A stretch of DNA of 64,000 nt from positions 3,299,155 to 3,363,154 of the forward strand of contig OZ023189.1 of NCBI GenBank assembly GCA_963995505.1. Reading direction: 5' to 3'. Each line of letters begins with the position of its first letter. Position 1 is the stretch's first letter. The translations under genes and the position numbers were made by a program. The stretch is from Hypericum androsaemum. Its lineage: Eukaryota > Streptophyta > Magnoliopsida > Malpighiales > Hypericaceae. The notes below the pieces were generated by a model. That model made no database searches. It saw nothing but the letters and a program-made list of their open reading frames with translations, and was not told the origin of the DNA. Below are positions 36,922 through 47,605 of this stretch, one piece after another.

Positions 36922-37185
36922 TCAATTTAGGGGAGGATCGACAAGGCCCTCGAGCACGACGAGCTGGTCCAAGAGAGCGGCCTTGTCGCGTTGGAGGGAA
37001 TGGACGGCGTCCTCGGCGTCCCTGAGCTCCCTGTCGAGGGCGGAGCTCTCCTCTTCCAGCAGCAGGTACTTCCTTCTCAGCGCGCGGTACGCGCTCCCCT
37101 GATCGGCCGGCCGCTTAGCCGCCAGCCCGCGGGAGGCGGCGGCGGCTTTGGGCCTAGTACGGGGCTTTGCGTTGGCCTCTTCCAT
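36922..37185 (-). CDS. small conserved-looking coiled-coil protein (87 aa), function unknown
   Basis: A single-exon frame starts MEEANAKPRTRPKAAAASRG, a basic, alanine-rich N-terminus. From about residue 33 to 80 it is a heptad-like helix: YRALRRKYLLLEEESSALDR, then LRDAEDAVHSLQRDKAALLD, ending VVLEGLVDPPLN. The GC-rich coding segment is sharply bounded by AT-rich flanks, as in a real gene. Similar tiny plant proteins with this leucine/glutamate-rich helix exist without assigned function, to my recollection. It is transcribed in the same direction as the SMYD4-like gene. The alternative is the first exon of a longer gene, but the stop codon follows directly. Confidence 0.7.
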   Translation of the reverse strand: MEEANAKPRTRPKAAAASRGLAAKRPADQGSAYRALRRKYLLLEEESSALDRELRDAEDAVHSLQRDKAALLDQLVVLEGLVDPPLN

Positions 37186-37296
37186 TGTTTCTTACGACAA
37201 CAAGCGGTTCAAGGGAGAAGGAAGAGAAGAAGACAAAAAGGGAGAACAAGCGTACCAACCAACCTCTACAACGATCAAGGGCTTCCGGGAGTTACG

Positions 37297-37429
37297 GAGG
37301 ACAAGGACCGCTGATATTTTTTATCTAACCGCTCGTTTCGTTTCTACTATTTATATTAGGATTATTATCTCTAAAACTAACATTTGTATAGTTTGTGATT
37401 TGGTTATGGAGGACAAGGACCGCTGATAC
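37297..37429 (+). repeat. direct repeat of ggacaaggaccgctgata, 111 bp apart
   Basis: The 20-base motif gaggacaaggaccgctgata occurs just upstream of the coiled-coil gene near 37298 and again near 37409, the second time bordering the inverted-repeat element that starts near 37437. This looks like a short local duplication. Confidence 0.6.
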
Positions 37430-37436
37430 TTATTAC

Positions 37437-38325
37437 GGAAAATTACTCGGTTGCCTTTTGATTTTGTAGCTCTTCTAGTTTATATTTATTATATTTTCGA
37501 GTCCCTCATTTATGTCATTAATTAATTTATATATTTTTTAATTCTAAAATGACTATTTTGAATATTTTTTGTCTTGCCATGTCAGCAATTTTGGGTTAAT
37601 AATTAACCCTACGTGGCGTGTCACATAGGTTGTTGTTCTGATATGGCAAGCTTCAAGGGCGCTGACTAGGCTCGGATAGTTATCCGAGCCTTTAGTTGAT
37701 GAGCCCGTGAAACCACATGGGACCTTTGTGATGAGTTTTAAACTACAGACCTATCTCTGAAAATCGAGCAAACTACAAGGTACTATTGTGAACTTTTCTC
37801 TTAAAAAATTAAGAAATACCGAGCACCACCTCTTCCCGAGGCTGCCACATGGACATCTCTGGAGGGTGTTGCTGGTGGTGCAGGACCTCTTCCCGGCGGT
37901 GCTTATTTTGAGAAAGGGAGGTGGTTATCGTCTTCTACCTGGAGACTATGTCGACGGGGAAGGCGTGGAGCGTCGGTGTCGATGGGGTTGGTCGGTGTTG
38001 TCGGCATCGCCATCCTCCTCAATTGAGACTGATTGTTTCTAAAGAGGGTTAATTGTGTATTGAGATCGTTTGCTTTTGTGGGTTTTTCTTGGATCGTTGT
38101 GGGTTTGTTTGGACACGGCGAGTCGAAGTTCGCCAGAGACCAAGGGTTATTTGTTTTGAATTTTTTTAAGAATATTTAAGTCATTTATTTAAAAAAATTA
38201 ATTGATTATATCATCTAAAGACTCGAGAGTATAATTAAACCAAACTAGAGATGTTATAAAATCAGAAGGCAAACTACAGAGTCTCCAGCATCTATTTTAC
38301 CAAACACCAGAGTTTATCTAAAAGT
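37437..38325. mobile_element. non-autonomous inverted-repeat element C (MULE-like)
   Basis: About 37453-37560 (ttgccttttgattttgtagc ... ttaattaatttatatatttt) is repeated in inverted form at about 38180-38275 (gaaggcaaactacag and upstream). The right arm extends further out than the left, which seems shortened. The interior (37640-37790) contains another MULE-style terminal sequence in - orientation and a GC-rich patch with an open frame at 37788-38042. No target duplication found. Confidence is lower than for elements A and B. Confidence 0.5.
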
Positions 38326-38439
38326 TCGAGCCAGGTAGTACCTTTGAAAAGTGGCAAACCTCTTCCAACAAATATTTAACATTGCTGCGTTTCTAGAACA
38401 ACTCTCTCACTAGTTGATCTAAGTGTTTGTTGATAAGAT

Positions 38440-38590
38440 CTCGTTTCTACTATTTATATTAGGATTATAAAACTAACATTTGTATAGTTTATCTAAATCA
38501 CAAACTAGTCTTAGAAAATAACAGAATCTGCTAATTAAACCCATTGCAACCATGTAGCAGAACATTAGGGATAAATAATAGAAACTTGTC
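38440..38590 (+). repeat. duplicated copy of coiled-coil-gene flanking sequences
   Basis: cgtttctactatttatatta at about 38448 repeats 37339 (5' side of the small gene). attaaacccattgcaaccat at about 38532 repeats 36493 (its 3' side: attaaacacattgctaccat). A third looser copy lies near 38730-38790. Both flanks of the gene are thus represented next to each other here. Confidence 0.55.
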
Positions 38591-39283
38591 CTTATTTTAA
38601 AAAAAATAACTAAGCAAAATCTGGATCCAATTAAAATAAACGAGTCTTGCGATATGCGAGTTTAGATCGGCATAGACCATTAGTATAAGAATATATTTTT
38701 TGAAAAACATATAAGCGTCTCATCCCTAGTTTGTATTGTGATTACAAAACTATTTTTATAATTTATCAAAATCACAAACTATATTCGTAATTGAGATTTT
38801 GTTATTTAACCAATGGTTAACAAATCATCGGTTCCGGATATGTATTTCTCTGTTTAAATATGATAAAAAATACTGGGCTTTGACTTAATGTTACAAATTA
38901 ATTATAATGTGTATATCCAAGTTTTCTTTTTTTTTAATGGAGCTACTCGATGGACTTCGTCCAACACATTTTGGAGAAGGTTTTAATAGATTTTGACAAT
39001 ATTTTACAAAATTACATGTTTCATCAAAACTAAAAAGTAAGCATAATACGAAAATTTATTTTGTTAACTCTTCTATCTTCATAATGAAATTAAGTAGAGT
39101 TAGATGATGCAAATCGAGCCATTTAAACTAGTAAATAGTAGATTAGAGGTAAATTAGGAGTACATCAGCAATCCACTTATTTAGGTTGCAATTTACTAGT
39201 AGTTTAGGACTAACATCAAGGGGTTGGTATTTATTTTTGTTGTAAAAAATTGAATAATTTTTTAACTAATATAAATATTTTAT

Positions 39284-40254
39284 TGTTGGAGAATTGGTTT
39301 TAACCAATGGAAGAGATTGGCCCAATACAATTGAGTGTATTGAGATTTGGGCCCGAGCTAATTAATTGGAGGTCACACCAATTGGTTTTGAGTGTTTGTG
39401 AGACCAATACGAAGCCCGTTGATAGAGCTTCGTAATGATATATAACACTTACGAAAAATCAATTCTCGGTGTGAATGAAAAAATTGGCTTAAATGTGGTA
39501 TGGCTACGAGTTACAGATTTGTGAGTTTTGAGGGAATTGTTCCAGGTTCCAGGGCCTTATTCTTTTGGAACTGGGCCGGACCTGTTGAAGCGATTCTAGG
39601 CTCAAAAATCCGTTGGGCTTTTGTCTGGACAAGCCCGTGCTCTAGAAGCTTCTTCCCCTTCTAGATGCCATTTGAATTTAAATTTGAAATTTAAATTCAT
39701 GAGTAAAAGCTTATTAATTTTGGGGTTTTTATGGCCTTTGTAACAACCCATTTATTCACCTAATGAATGGGCTAGTTATGGTCATATTAATTTTAGATTT
39801 GAATGTTGGAGGCCAAGGTTGCCTATAAAAGGAGTCCTCCTCCTCCATTCCAAATCACCCCCTTACCTCACACTCTTCTTTGAGCTCTCTACTTCTTCCC
39901 CTTGCATAATATTTCTCATCATTATAAGTGTCGGAGTTCTAAGGCCAATAAAGGTTTGAAAAGTGTACGAAGTGCTTCCTTTTGTACACGTGATTGGGCA
40001 TTGTACCTTGGGAACTCTCTTACCTACGGAGGCCTGAAGCATATAGGCGGGTAATAAGAGTTTAAGGGCACACGGTTAAACTGTGGCCTCGTCCATGATT
40101 CAATCCAAAATTCCTACCTCGAAGACGACGTTGTTACACACTTAGCCCGAAGTGTGATCGTGAGCAAACTCTTACTCTCCTCTTTTTTATTGCTTACGAC
40201 TTACATTCGATTATATTCTTTACATATTCGTAGTTTACTAATATTTGACCAACA
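39284..40254 (+). mobile_element. solo LTR of copia family 1
   Basis: Runs from tgttggagaattgg to gaccaaca with the 5-bp duplication tttat on both sides (39279-39283 and 40255-40259). Aligns along its length with the LTRs of element 1, in the opposite orientation, and has the same TATA-like cctataaaagg (39832-39842). No internal region is present, so it is a recombination-derived solo LTR. It is more diverged from element 1 than element 1's LTRs are from each other. Confidence 0.9.
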
Positions 40255-40325
40255 TTTATTTTGCTTAAGAATTATTTGAAAAATTAATATTCTATTTAAC
40301 TAACAAATATTAAAATATTTTTAAC

Positions 40326-40968
40326 TGTAACGCCTTGTGATCTGACCGACTGTTTCCACACACCAACACTTGTGTTTTCTAACACGTTTTGTCCTCACTC
40401 ACATGCATCCCGGAAACTTTCCAGGAGGTCACCCATCCTGATCCTACTCCCGGCCAAACGCGTTTAACCTTGGACTTCTCTCAGGATGTATGCCAGAAAA
40501 GAAGGTGCATCTTGTTGATATGGATAGTCAAATCAAATCACTTAGGCATTCCACACAGTACATATCATTTACGGAGTATCACATTCACTCCTCCTTAAAT
40601 ACGCGACATCTTCGTCGCGCCAGAATCAGTCAGTCCTAGAATTCCTCGTCTTCCGGTGCGTTCGATCCCCAAACCATGCCGTACTAGTCGAGGTATTGCT
40701 CTAATACCAAATGTAACGCCCCGTGATCTGACCGACTGTCTCCACATACCAACACTTGTCTTTTTCAGCGTATTTTATCCTCACTTACATGCATCCCGGA
40801 AACTTCTCAGGAGGTCACCCATCCTGATCCTACTCCCGGCCAAACGCGTTTAACCTTGGAGTTCTCTCAAGATGTGTGCCAGAAAAGAGGTGCACCTTGT
40901 TAATATGGATAGTCAAATCAAATTACCTAAGCATTTCATACAATACATATCATTTACGGGGTATCACA
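40326..40968 (-). mobile_element. Cassandra TRIM retrotransposon (LTR-internal-LTR)
   Basis: Two 257-258-bp LTRs (40326-40583 and 40712-40968) flank a 128-bp internal domain. Read on the - strand, the internal part starts with tttggtattagagcaatacc, the initiator-Met tRNA primer-binding site, and ends with a purine tract aaggaggagtgaa. LTRs contain a 5S-rRNA-like core (- strand ggatgggtgacctcctgg), the hallmark of Cassandra. No protein is encoded, as expected for a TRIM. The flanks ttaac and ttaaa are an imperfect possible duplication. Confidence 0.88.
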
Positions 40969-40993
40969 TTAAAATTTGGACCATTTCTCAATT

Positions 40994-41252
40994 TTTAACG
41001 CCCCGTTATCCGACCGACTATTTTCACAGACCAATACGGGTCTTTTCCAGCGTATTTTGTCCTCACTCACACGCATCCTGAAAAGTTTCCAGGAGGTCAC
41101 CCATCCTGATCCTACTCCCGGCTAAACGCGTTTAACCTTAGAGTTCTCTCAGAATGTGTGCAGGAAAAGAAGGAGCACCTTGTTGGTATGGATAGTACCA
41201 ATCAAATCACTTAAGGCTTTCAGACAGAACATATCATTTTTGGGGTATCACA
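40994..41252 (-). repeat. third Cassandra LTR, 25 bp from the preceding element
   Basis: A further LTR with the 5S-like block, starting ttaacgccccgttatccgac on the + strand and ending ggggtatcaca. It follows the complete TRIM after about 25 bp of unrelated sequence, with no internal domain. It could be a solo LTR or the far end of a rearranged tandem array. Confidence 0.75.
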
Positions 41253-41589
41253 AATGTAAATATTTTATTTTGCATAAGAATTATTTGAAAAATTAGAGAT
41301 TCTATTTAACTTACAAATATTAAGAGATTTTCTTAACTAATATAAATATTTTATTTTTCTTAAAAAATATTTTGAAAAATTAAAGATTCTATTTAACTAA
41401 CAAATATTATGATATTTTCTTTCAACTACAATTTAAAATTAGATTTTTTATTTAACATTTGAAGTTAGATTCATATGATTTTTTTTTCTTAAGATTATTC
41501 TTCCCCTTCACTACATAAATACTAACAGATTATCAAATAGTCATATTTTTTAATAATTTATTATATTTTTCTTGCCATATAAAAGTGAA

Positions 41590-41980
41590 CGATGTCATTT
41601 TGTTTAATATCAACATGGTCGTCTAACAAAATAGCAAGAGAGCATAAAGAATTTTCAATCAATTATACTCTTATCATAAAAGCTCTATTGAAAGAACTTT
41701 TGGAGTGTGGAAAGCGAGATGAAAAATAGCATGTGTCATGCCTTCATTTTCATTCAAGGCCCAGAGATATATTGTTATTGCTATGATGGTCCTTCAGTAT
41801 TATGTTGGATGAAATTTCTCAAAAAGATGTAATATTGAAGAGGTTTGCTGAAAAATTCATCATTCGCACTACATGATCAATTAGGTGATATTGGTCTCAA
41901 TCGAGAGTATAAACTTATCAAGATCAATGATCTCTTCACATGCATGCATTAAGAGATCAAATTATTTTTAATTTAATGTA
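41590..41980 (+). pseudogene. PIF/Harbinger transposase remnant (C-terminal part)
   Basis: About 41685-41810 reads SSIERTFGVWKAR, then after a stop KIACVMPSFSFKAQRYIVIA, then MMVLQYYV. IERTFGVWKARW...MP...F...Q..IV.A...LHN is the well-known end of the DDE_Tnp_4 domain of PIF/Harbinger transposases. The final LRDQI motif appears near 41955. Stops at about 41723 and beyond show it is dead. No upstream catalytic part is visible. Its element ends were not established. Confidence 0.7.
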
Positions 41981-42760
41981 ATCATAAGAATTATAATAAA
42001 TAATAATTCAATATTCTTTTCAAATATTGTAATAAATATTGATATGATTTTGTTATTCTTATTCTATTTTCAATGAATGCGAATCGTTACTCAATAATTG
42101 TATAATACATGTTTGATCTTAATTTTATGATGTTTATATTTATGGAAAAAAATAATTTAAATATAAATAAATTTGATCTTAAATTACTGCAATTTAAGTT
42201 AATTAGATAATTTGGATTGTTTTATTTAAGCTTAATGTTTAAATCGGTAATAACTTTAACAAACATATCTATTTAATTGATGCAATCTACTAGTTAATTT
42301 TGCCAAACAAATTGTTCAATCTACCATTTACTATATGCTAAAATAAATCTACTATTGTTAAAATGAATCTGATGTTTGTTTATGCTATCTACTATATGCT
42401 CACAATCACGAAACGCCATTATTTTGAGGATGTAAATCGCGACATTTAATTTTGATAGCCTGTTAAGCCAGATTCAGTTGGATGTTTGGTACTTCGATAA
42501 TTTTTGGCGTATCATAACCTCCTTTGTGCTTGAATTTGAATAATTGCCACAATAATCATAATGCATTAAACAATTTTTTCCAGATTACTGCATGATAATA
42601 ACAATAATTGATTAGAATAATTTCCAACAGAGCAACTTTATATATATTTTGAAAGAAATTGGACGTGGAATTTGGAATCCGCAAATACCTTTTTGGATAA
42701 ACGAGACAAGCAATCGCAAAAAATAAACACTTAGATGATATTTTAACTTAATTAAAATAG
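41981..42760. other. AT-rich sequence without recognisable genes
   Basis: Strongly AT-rich with short repeats (for example ctactatatgct near 42330 and 42390). Probably the rest of the Harbinger-type element and flanking DNA. Confidence 0.4.
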
Positions 42761-42761
42761 G

Positions 42762-43215
42762 AAAAAGTCCATTTTAGTACCATGTGGTATCACAAAAAAT
42801 TACGTTAGTACTTTGTGGTAAAAAATTTATCGATCGAGTCAAACCACACACAATTAACATCATTTAGGTCCACGGACAGCTACCCGGATCCTTCTCGTCC
42901 TGCCCGAACCCTGCTCAGCCACGTGTACGAGCCACATCAACAAATTTTGCTTAGGTGGCCTATCTTTCTCCCCTCCTCTCCCTTTCCCCTCCTTCCCCTC
43001 CCTCTTCCCCTTCTCTTTCCCAACCCCTTAAATCCAAATCAGCAAGAAACTTCCTCCTAACTTTAACAAGAACCATCAAAGGCACAAACTTGGATTCACA
43101 ATACAAGGAAGAGTGAATTTAGATTTAAGTAATGGGTACTCTGACGACTCGTTCATCTTCTCATTCGTCGCCTCATAGCCGACGGAGAAGTACCTCTATC
43201 ACGACCCGCTCTCAG
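42762..43215. mobile_element. MULE-type terminal sequence, truncated
   Basis: Begins aaaaagtccattttagtacc, a terminal repeat style also seen at 48918 (aaaaagtcaattttaatatc), with the shared continuation atcgatcgagtcaaa / atcaattgagtcaaa. Then come pyrimidine-rich sequence and a GC-rich patch with [15 protein letters not shown]. No inverted partner found before the copia fragment at about 43430. Confidence 0.4.
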
Positions 43216-43429
43216 GTCGGTGACCGGCGCTAGACTCCACGATAAATATCTGCAAATGTGCAATCTAGCAAGCCTCACACAAATTCATCAATACTCACAT
43301 CAAACAAACCTGAGAAAGATACAACACATGCAAAGGTGGTACACAACCATCAACGAAAATCTGAACAATCCATCTCCAAATGACAAATCTAAAATCAGAC
43401 ATAAACCAAGATCTAACCACTACGGAGCA

Positions 43430-45271
43430 TCTATACAGACCTTAGGAGGAGGAGCTGTGTCTTGGAAGTCCTCTAAACAAACGTGCATAGCTCGATCCAA
43501 CATGGAGTCGGAGTTTATAGCACTAGACAAAGCTGGGGAAGAAGCTGAATGGCTCAGAAACTTCCTAGAGGATATTCTGTGCTGGAGTAAACCGGTGCCT
43601 CCCGTATTGATATATTGTGATAGCATGTCTGCAATCGGGAGAGCACAAAGTACATTGTACAACGGAAAGTCTCGACATATCCGTCGGAGACACAATACCG
43701 TTAGACAGTTGATCTCTAGTGGGGTGATCACCATTAATTATGTAAAGTCCAAGGACAACTTAGCTGATCCTTTTACGAAAGGAATCAATAGAGATCAAAT
43801 GTACAACGCAGTAAGGGGAATGGGATTAAAATCCACACAATAAAGAACGTCCATAGCGGTAACTCAACCATGATGAGTGGAGATCCCACAAACTTGGTTC
43901 AATGAGACAACTAAGTTATGGAGGGTTCAGTTAATCACCTGGAACCTATCTCATTCTCAGAAGTTGCCCAGGTATTAGCCTGCAGCGGTGTGGTAAGGTT
44001 AAGCATTACGCTTTTAATAATTCCTATATCTTGATTAAGGTGGAGTATGGCAGGATACTCCTGATAGGAGATCACCTATGTAAGTGTGAAGTGAGGCCGC
44101 TTCAAATGGAAAAAATACTTATGAATCCAAGATACGGTCCATGGCCGAAACGGACACAACGTGAGAACCTAAATATACTAGGGTTATTATTGTGTAAATG
44201 TTATTGTCTTGGTTTACACCAAAAGCTGACGGTTCAAAATATCGCGTTCACCGAGCAGCGAGTAAATCCGATAACATATTACTAGAGAAGGTTCAAAGCC
44301 GCAAGCTACCTATCTCGATGCAATAATAACACGTCAGAACTTTCGATTAGAGTCTGCATGCATTAATCATCATTCATGTGGGGGATTGTTGGGTTTGAAT
44401 GAATTTATTCAATGCAAGCCCAATAATGGAAAGGCCCAAAAGAAAGGCCCAAAGGGAGATGGAAGGTTGCAATCCCACATTGATTAGAGCAAGGAGGATT
44501 TCCTTGTTTATAAGGAATTTGCCTCCTTGCCTCTCAACTTGATTGGCTACCCAAAAGGCTGACCCACCGCTAGCTGCCTGCGAGGACTGTGCGAAGCACC
44601 GTCCGAGTACGCGTTCGTGCACGCCCACGCGCACGCGCACGTGCGTGTGCACGTGGCGCATTGGATGCAGGTTGCCCAGGCCCGGAGGCAGCTGCGTAGC
44701 TACCTAAGCGACGAGGAGCTGCGAGCGCCTTTAGGTTGGCCGCCGAAGAGGCACGACGGGGTGGAAAGTCCAGGAGACTTCCAGAAGGCCGAAGGGCTGC
44801 GAGTTCCATCACCGAATGGCTACGAGCGCAGTCTGGCGCGCCTGGAAGGATCCAGAAGCCACCGAAGGGCCACGAGCGCAGCCAGTCAGCCTGTTGGCCG
44901 AGCGGACACGTCCCTTCGGGGTGGCTGGCTCCCTGCCTCCTCCAGCCTATAAATAGGCGTGCCTCCCTTGCCATTTCCTCATCCCAGCAGCACATGCACT
45001 TCCTAGCATTGTTATCTTCTCCTCTCCCCCCATTTTTCATCTAGAAAAGAGTCCCGAAAGTTCTGGGTATATAAGGGTTCGCCCGAAAGTTTCGAGATAC
45101 GTGTGCAACGTTCTTGGAAATGCCCTAAACAGTCGTTGTATCTTGGGGAGGATTGCCTTAGCCCGTACCGCACTGAAATATACGGGGCAATCTCGTCTTA
45201 CGGAGAAAGTGTCCAACACTTGCCTCGACTGAGGTGATCCTAATCAAGTACACCATCTCTGACAAACAACA
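43430..45271 (+). mobile_element. 3' fragment of a family-2 copia element (RNase H plus 3' LTR)
   Basis: The frame 43220-43843 contains, from about 43430, the copia RNase H domain: [50 protein letters not shown] and LADPFTKG. It is followed by about 540 bp of 3' non-coding DNA, the purine tract catgtgggggat and an LTR at 44387-45271 (tgttgggtttgaatg ... caaacaaca). The 5' part of the element is absent. The LTR is related to, but clearly diverged from, the LTR at 57126-57971, so they are family members rather than obvious partners. Confidence 0.88.
44387..45271 (+). repeat. 3' LTR of the family-2 copia fragment (885 bp)
   Basis: TG...CA ends, TATA-like cctataaatagg at 44946-44957, and alternating purine-pyrimidine runs (cacgcgcacgcgcacgtgcg, about 44622). 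Open frames through it (44570-45040 -, 44617-44952 +) are compositional. It abuts a truncated family-1 LTR with no spacer. Confidence 0.88.
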
Positions 45272-46370
45272 AAGGTCACACCAATTGATTTTGGGTGTTT
45301 GTGAGATCAATACGAAGCTCGTTCATAGAGCTTCATAACGATATATAACACATGCGAAAATCTAATTCTCGGGGTGAATGAAAATTGGCTTTAAAGTGGT
45401 ATGGTTGTTATTGAAATAAACACAATCCCACATTGGTTAGTGCACGATGCTGAGACAAGTTTATAAGGGATTAGAAGTCTAGCATGAGTAAACTGGTGGA
45501 GAAGGGAGAGGCTTCTCGCGCCGTCTCTCCGTCCGTCCGGCCGGCTCGACTCGGCTCGGCACGCACGCACGCGCGCGCGCACCCCGCCCCATCCCGGACC
45601 GGGCCGGGCCGGGCTCGGGCTCGGGTGCGGGTTGCGGGATTGTGGGTTACTGGGAATTGTTCCAGGGCCTTATCTTTTTAGAGCTGGGCCAGACTTGTTG
45701 TAGCGATCCTAGGCCCAAAAAGTCCTCTGGGCTTCTTTGGCTTCCGTTTGGACAAGCACACGCTCTGGAACCTTCTTCTCCTTCCAGGTGGCTTTGAATT
45801 TAAATTTCAAATTTAAAATTCATCCCAATTAATGGGATAACAGCCAAATAAATATGAGATTTTTATGAGTCTTGTAACAGCCCATTTATTGGGTAGATTA
45901 ATGGCCTTATTAAATCCAGATTTGAATGTTGGAGGTCCTAGGCCACCTATAAAAGGAGCCCTCCTCCTTCATTCCAAATCACCCCCAGCTCTTCATCTCT
46001 TCAGAGTTCTCTACTTCTCCCTCCTTTAGCATAGCATTTCTCACTTTCATTGTGTCGAAGTTCTAAGGCTACGAAAGGTTCGAAAGGTGTGCTATAGTGC
46101 TTCATATAGTACTCGTGGTTGGGCGTTGTACCTTAGGAGCTATATTACCCACGGAGACCTGAAGCATATAGGTGGGTAATAAGAGTTTAAGGGCACACGG
46201 TTAAACTGTGGCCTCGTCCAGGATTCAATCCGAAGTCCTAACTTGAAGACGAAGGTGTTACACACTTACCTACAAGTGTGATCGTGAGCATACTCTCACC
46301 CTTCTCTTTATATTGCTTATGCTTTATATACTAGTGTTAAAACCATAGTTTACTAATATTTATTCAAACA
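45272..46370 (+). repeat. 5'-truncated LTR of copia family 1
   Basis: Begins aggtcacaccaattgatttt, about 110 bp into the family LTR as judged from the solo LTR at 39284, and runs to tattcaaaca at 46370. Contains the TATA-like cctataaaagg (45946-45956) and a short ggctcgggctcggg repeat. The missing start was not found on the other side of the family-2 fragment, so this is not a simple nested insertion. Confidence 0.85.
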
Positions 46371-46840
46371 AAGTCTCCTCCAAAGACCCAAGGTCTCGTA
46401 ATGGTAGTGCTAAGTGTAGTGAGTTGGTCCCACCGACCACACTGGCATAAACGGCGGTAACTTAGAAGGTCTCCCGGTGGGCACATACCTCTGCTTGAAT
46501 AAACCGATCATCCTCATATTGGACAGAGAGTTGTATTGCACGCACATTGCAAAAGAGGTAAATGCTTCCGCTGCGCTCTGACGCTTGGACATTCAAAAAT
46601 CTCAGACATTGATATACCATATCAGCCGTATTCTCCGAGATCTAGAGTTTCAATAATATTCGACTTTTGTTATTGTGATAAAGTTCTTGCTGCTTGCAAG
46701 AATCGAGAATTGTAGGCACCGCTACAATTCTAACCTGGACGGACACATTGTTATCCAGACTGCTTTTTGACGATGGATTGCATTTCCTTGTTTTTTTTTT
46801 ATCGTTTAATGAGTTTTTTTTGTCAGGTCAGTTTAATGAG
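46371..46840. other. unassigned sequence after the truncated LTR
   Basis: Could be internal sequence of the family-1 element or flanking DNA. It contains a 60-residue - strand frame (46410-46592) with no recognisable motif. No primer-binding site follows the LTR. Confidence 0.35.
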
Positions 46841-46844
46841 TTTC

Positions 46845-47290
46845 CGCTATAGGGAGTAGATTGAATACGGAGTGAAAGAATTGATTCCGTATGGTTTGGA
46901 GTGAAGGGGGACCGTAGCGGCAAGTGCATGTATGTGATAATGGCAAGCGCAGTTATGTAATAATGGCAAGTGCAGTTATGTGATACTGGCATGTGTATTT
47001 GTGACAGCGGCAAGTCCCGTTTATGATAATGGCGCGCGTGGTTTTTTTCATTTTGGTCTCCCGTATTTTAGCATTTTTGCAAAAAGGTCATACTGGCACG
47101 CACAGTTATGTGATACTGGCATGCGCAATTATGTGATAATGGCATTTGTATCCGGTATGCGTTTGTGCGTGAATTTTTTTATTTTGGTCCCTGTATTTTA
47201 GCGCGTTTGTAAAAAAGTCCTCGCGTGTCTTCATTCCGAACAGTTCGGAATCTAAGCATTCCGTACCCAATCCATACCCTCCGCTATAAG
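46845..47290. mobile_element. MITE-like element with an internal minisatellite
   Basis: Left edge ctatagggagtagattgaat and inverted right edge (ttatagcggagggtatggat on the - strand) are imperfect inverted repeats of about 45 bp. Between them lie degenerate copies of a unit of about 23 bp, gtgataatggcaagtgcagt and variants (about 46930-47150), interrupted by ttttggtctcccgtatttta-type sequence that occurs twice (47050 and 47180). No coding capacity. Confidence 0.5.
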
Positions 47291-47605
47291 CCTTAGTGTG
47301 CCACCCCCACGTGTGGGTTTTTTAGTTTCGGTTTTACACGCTTGTGGGCCTTTTAAGTTTCCTTTTTGTTTTCGTTTTTGTTTGGTTTTTTTTTTTGTAC
47401 TTTTCTTTCTTTTTGGAATAAAATTTCCTCTATTTACTATTTAGTAAAAAATCTCTATGTTGCAGAAAACATAAAGAGGCTCCTGACGGTTAAAAAAAAG
47501 CCAATAAAAATTTGAGAAATTCGCAAAACAAAAAATTTGCAACGTAAAAGAACAGAAAAAAAAAATATTGTTCAAGGCTCAGTTTTTAACACACCAAATT
47601 AGCAA

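Larger units (their letters stand above)
39255..41440 (+). repeat. three copies of a roughly 90-bp AT-rich tandem repeat, split by insertions
   Basis: A unit containing ataaatattttattttgc, aagaattatttgaaaaatta, attctatttaactaacaaat and attaagatatttt occurs at about 39262-40325 (split by the solo LTR), 41257-41335 and 41336-41420. The Cassandra cluster sits between copies one and two. The repeats predate both insertions. Confidence 0.65.

Noticed and set aside
40389..41081. Short + strand frames and similar ones at 53600-54673
   Set aside because: All lie within Cassandra LTRs; the recurring residues are translated 5S-like sequence.
44570..45040. 156-residue frame in the family-2 LTR
   Set aside because: Ends in translated cgcgcacgtg repeats and lies fully inside an LTR.
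46410..46592. 60-residue frame next to the truncated LTR
   Set aside because: Looks somewhat protein-like but has no motif or start context to support a call.
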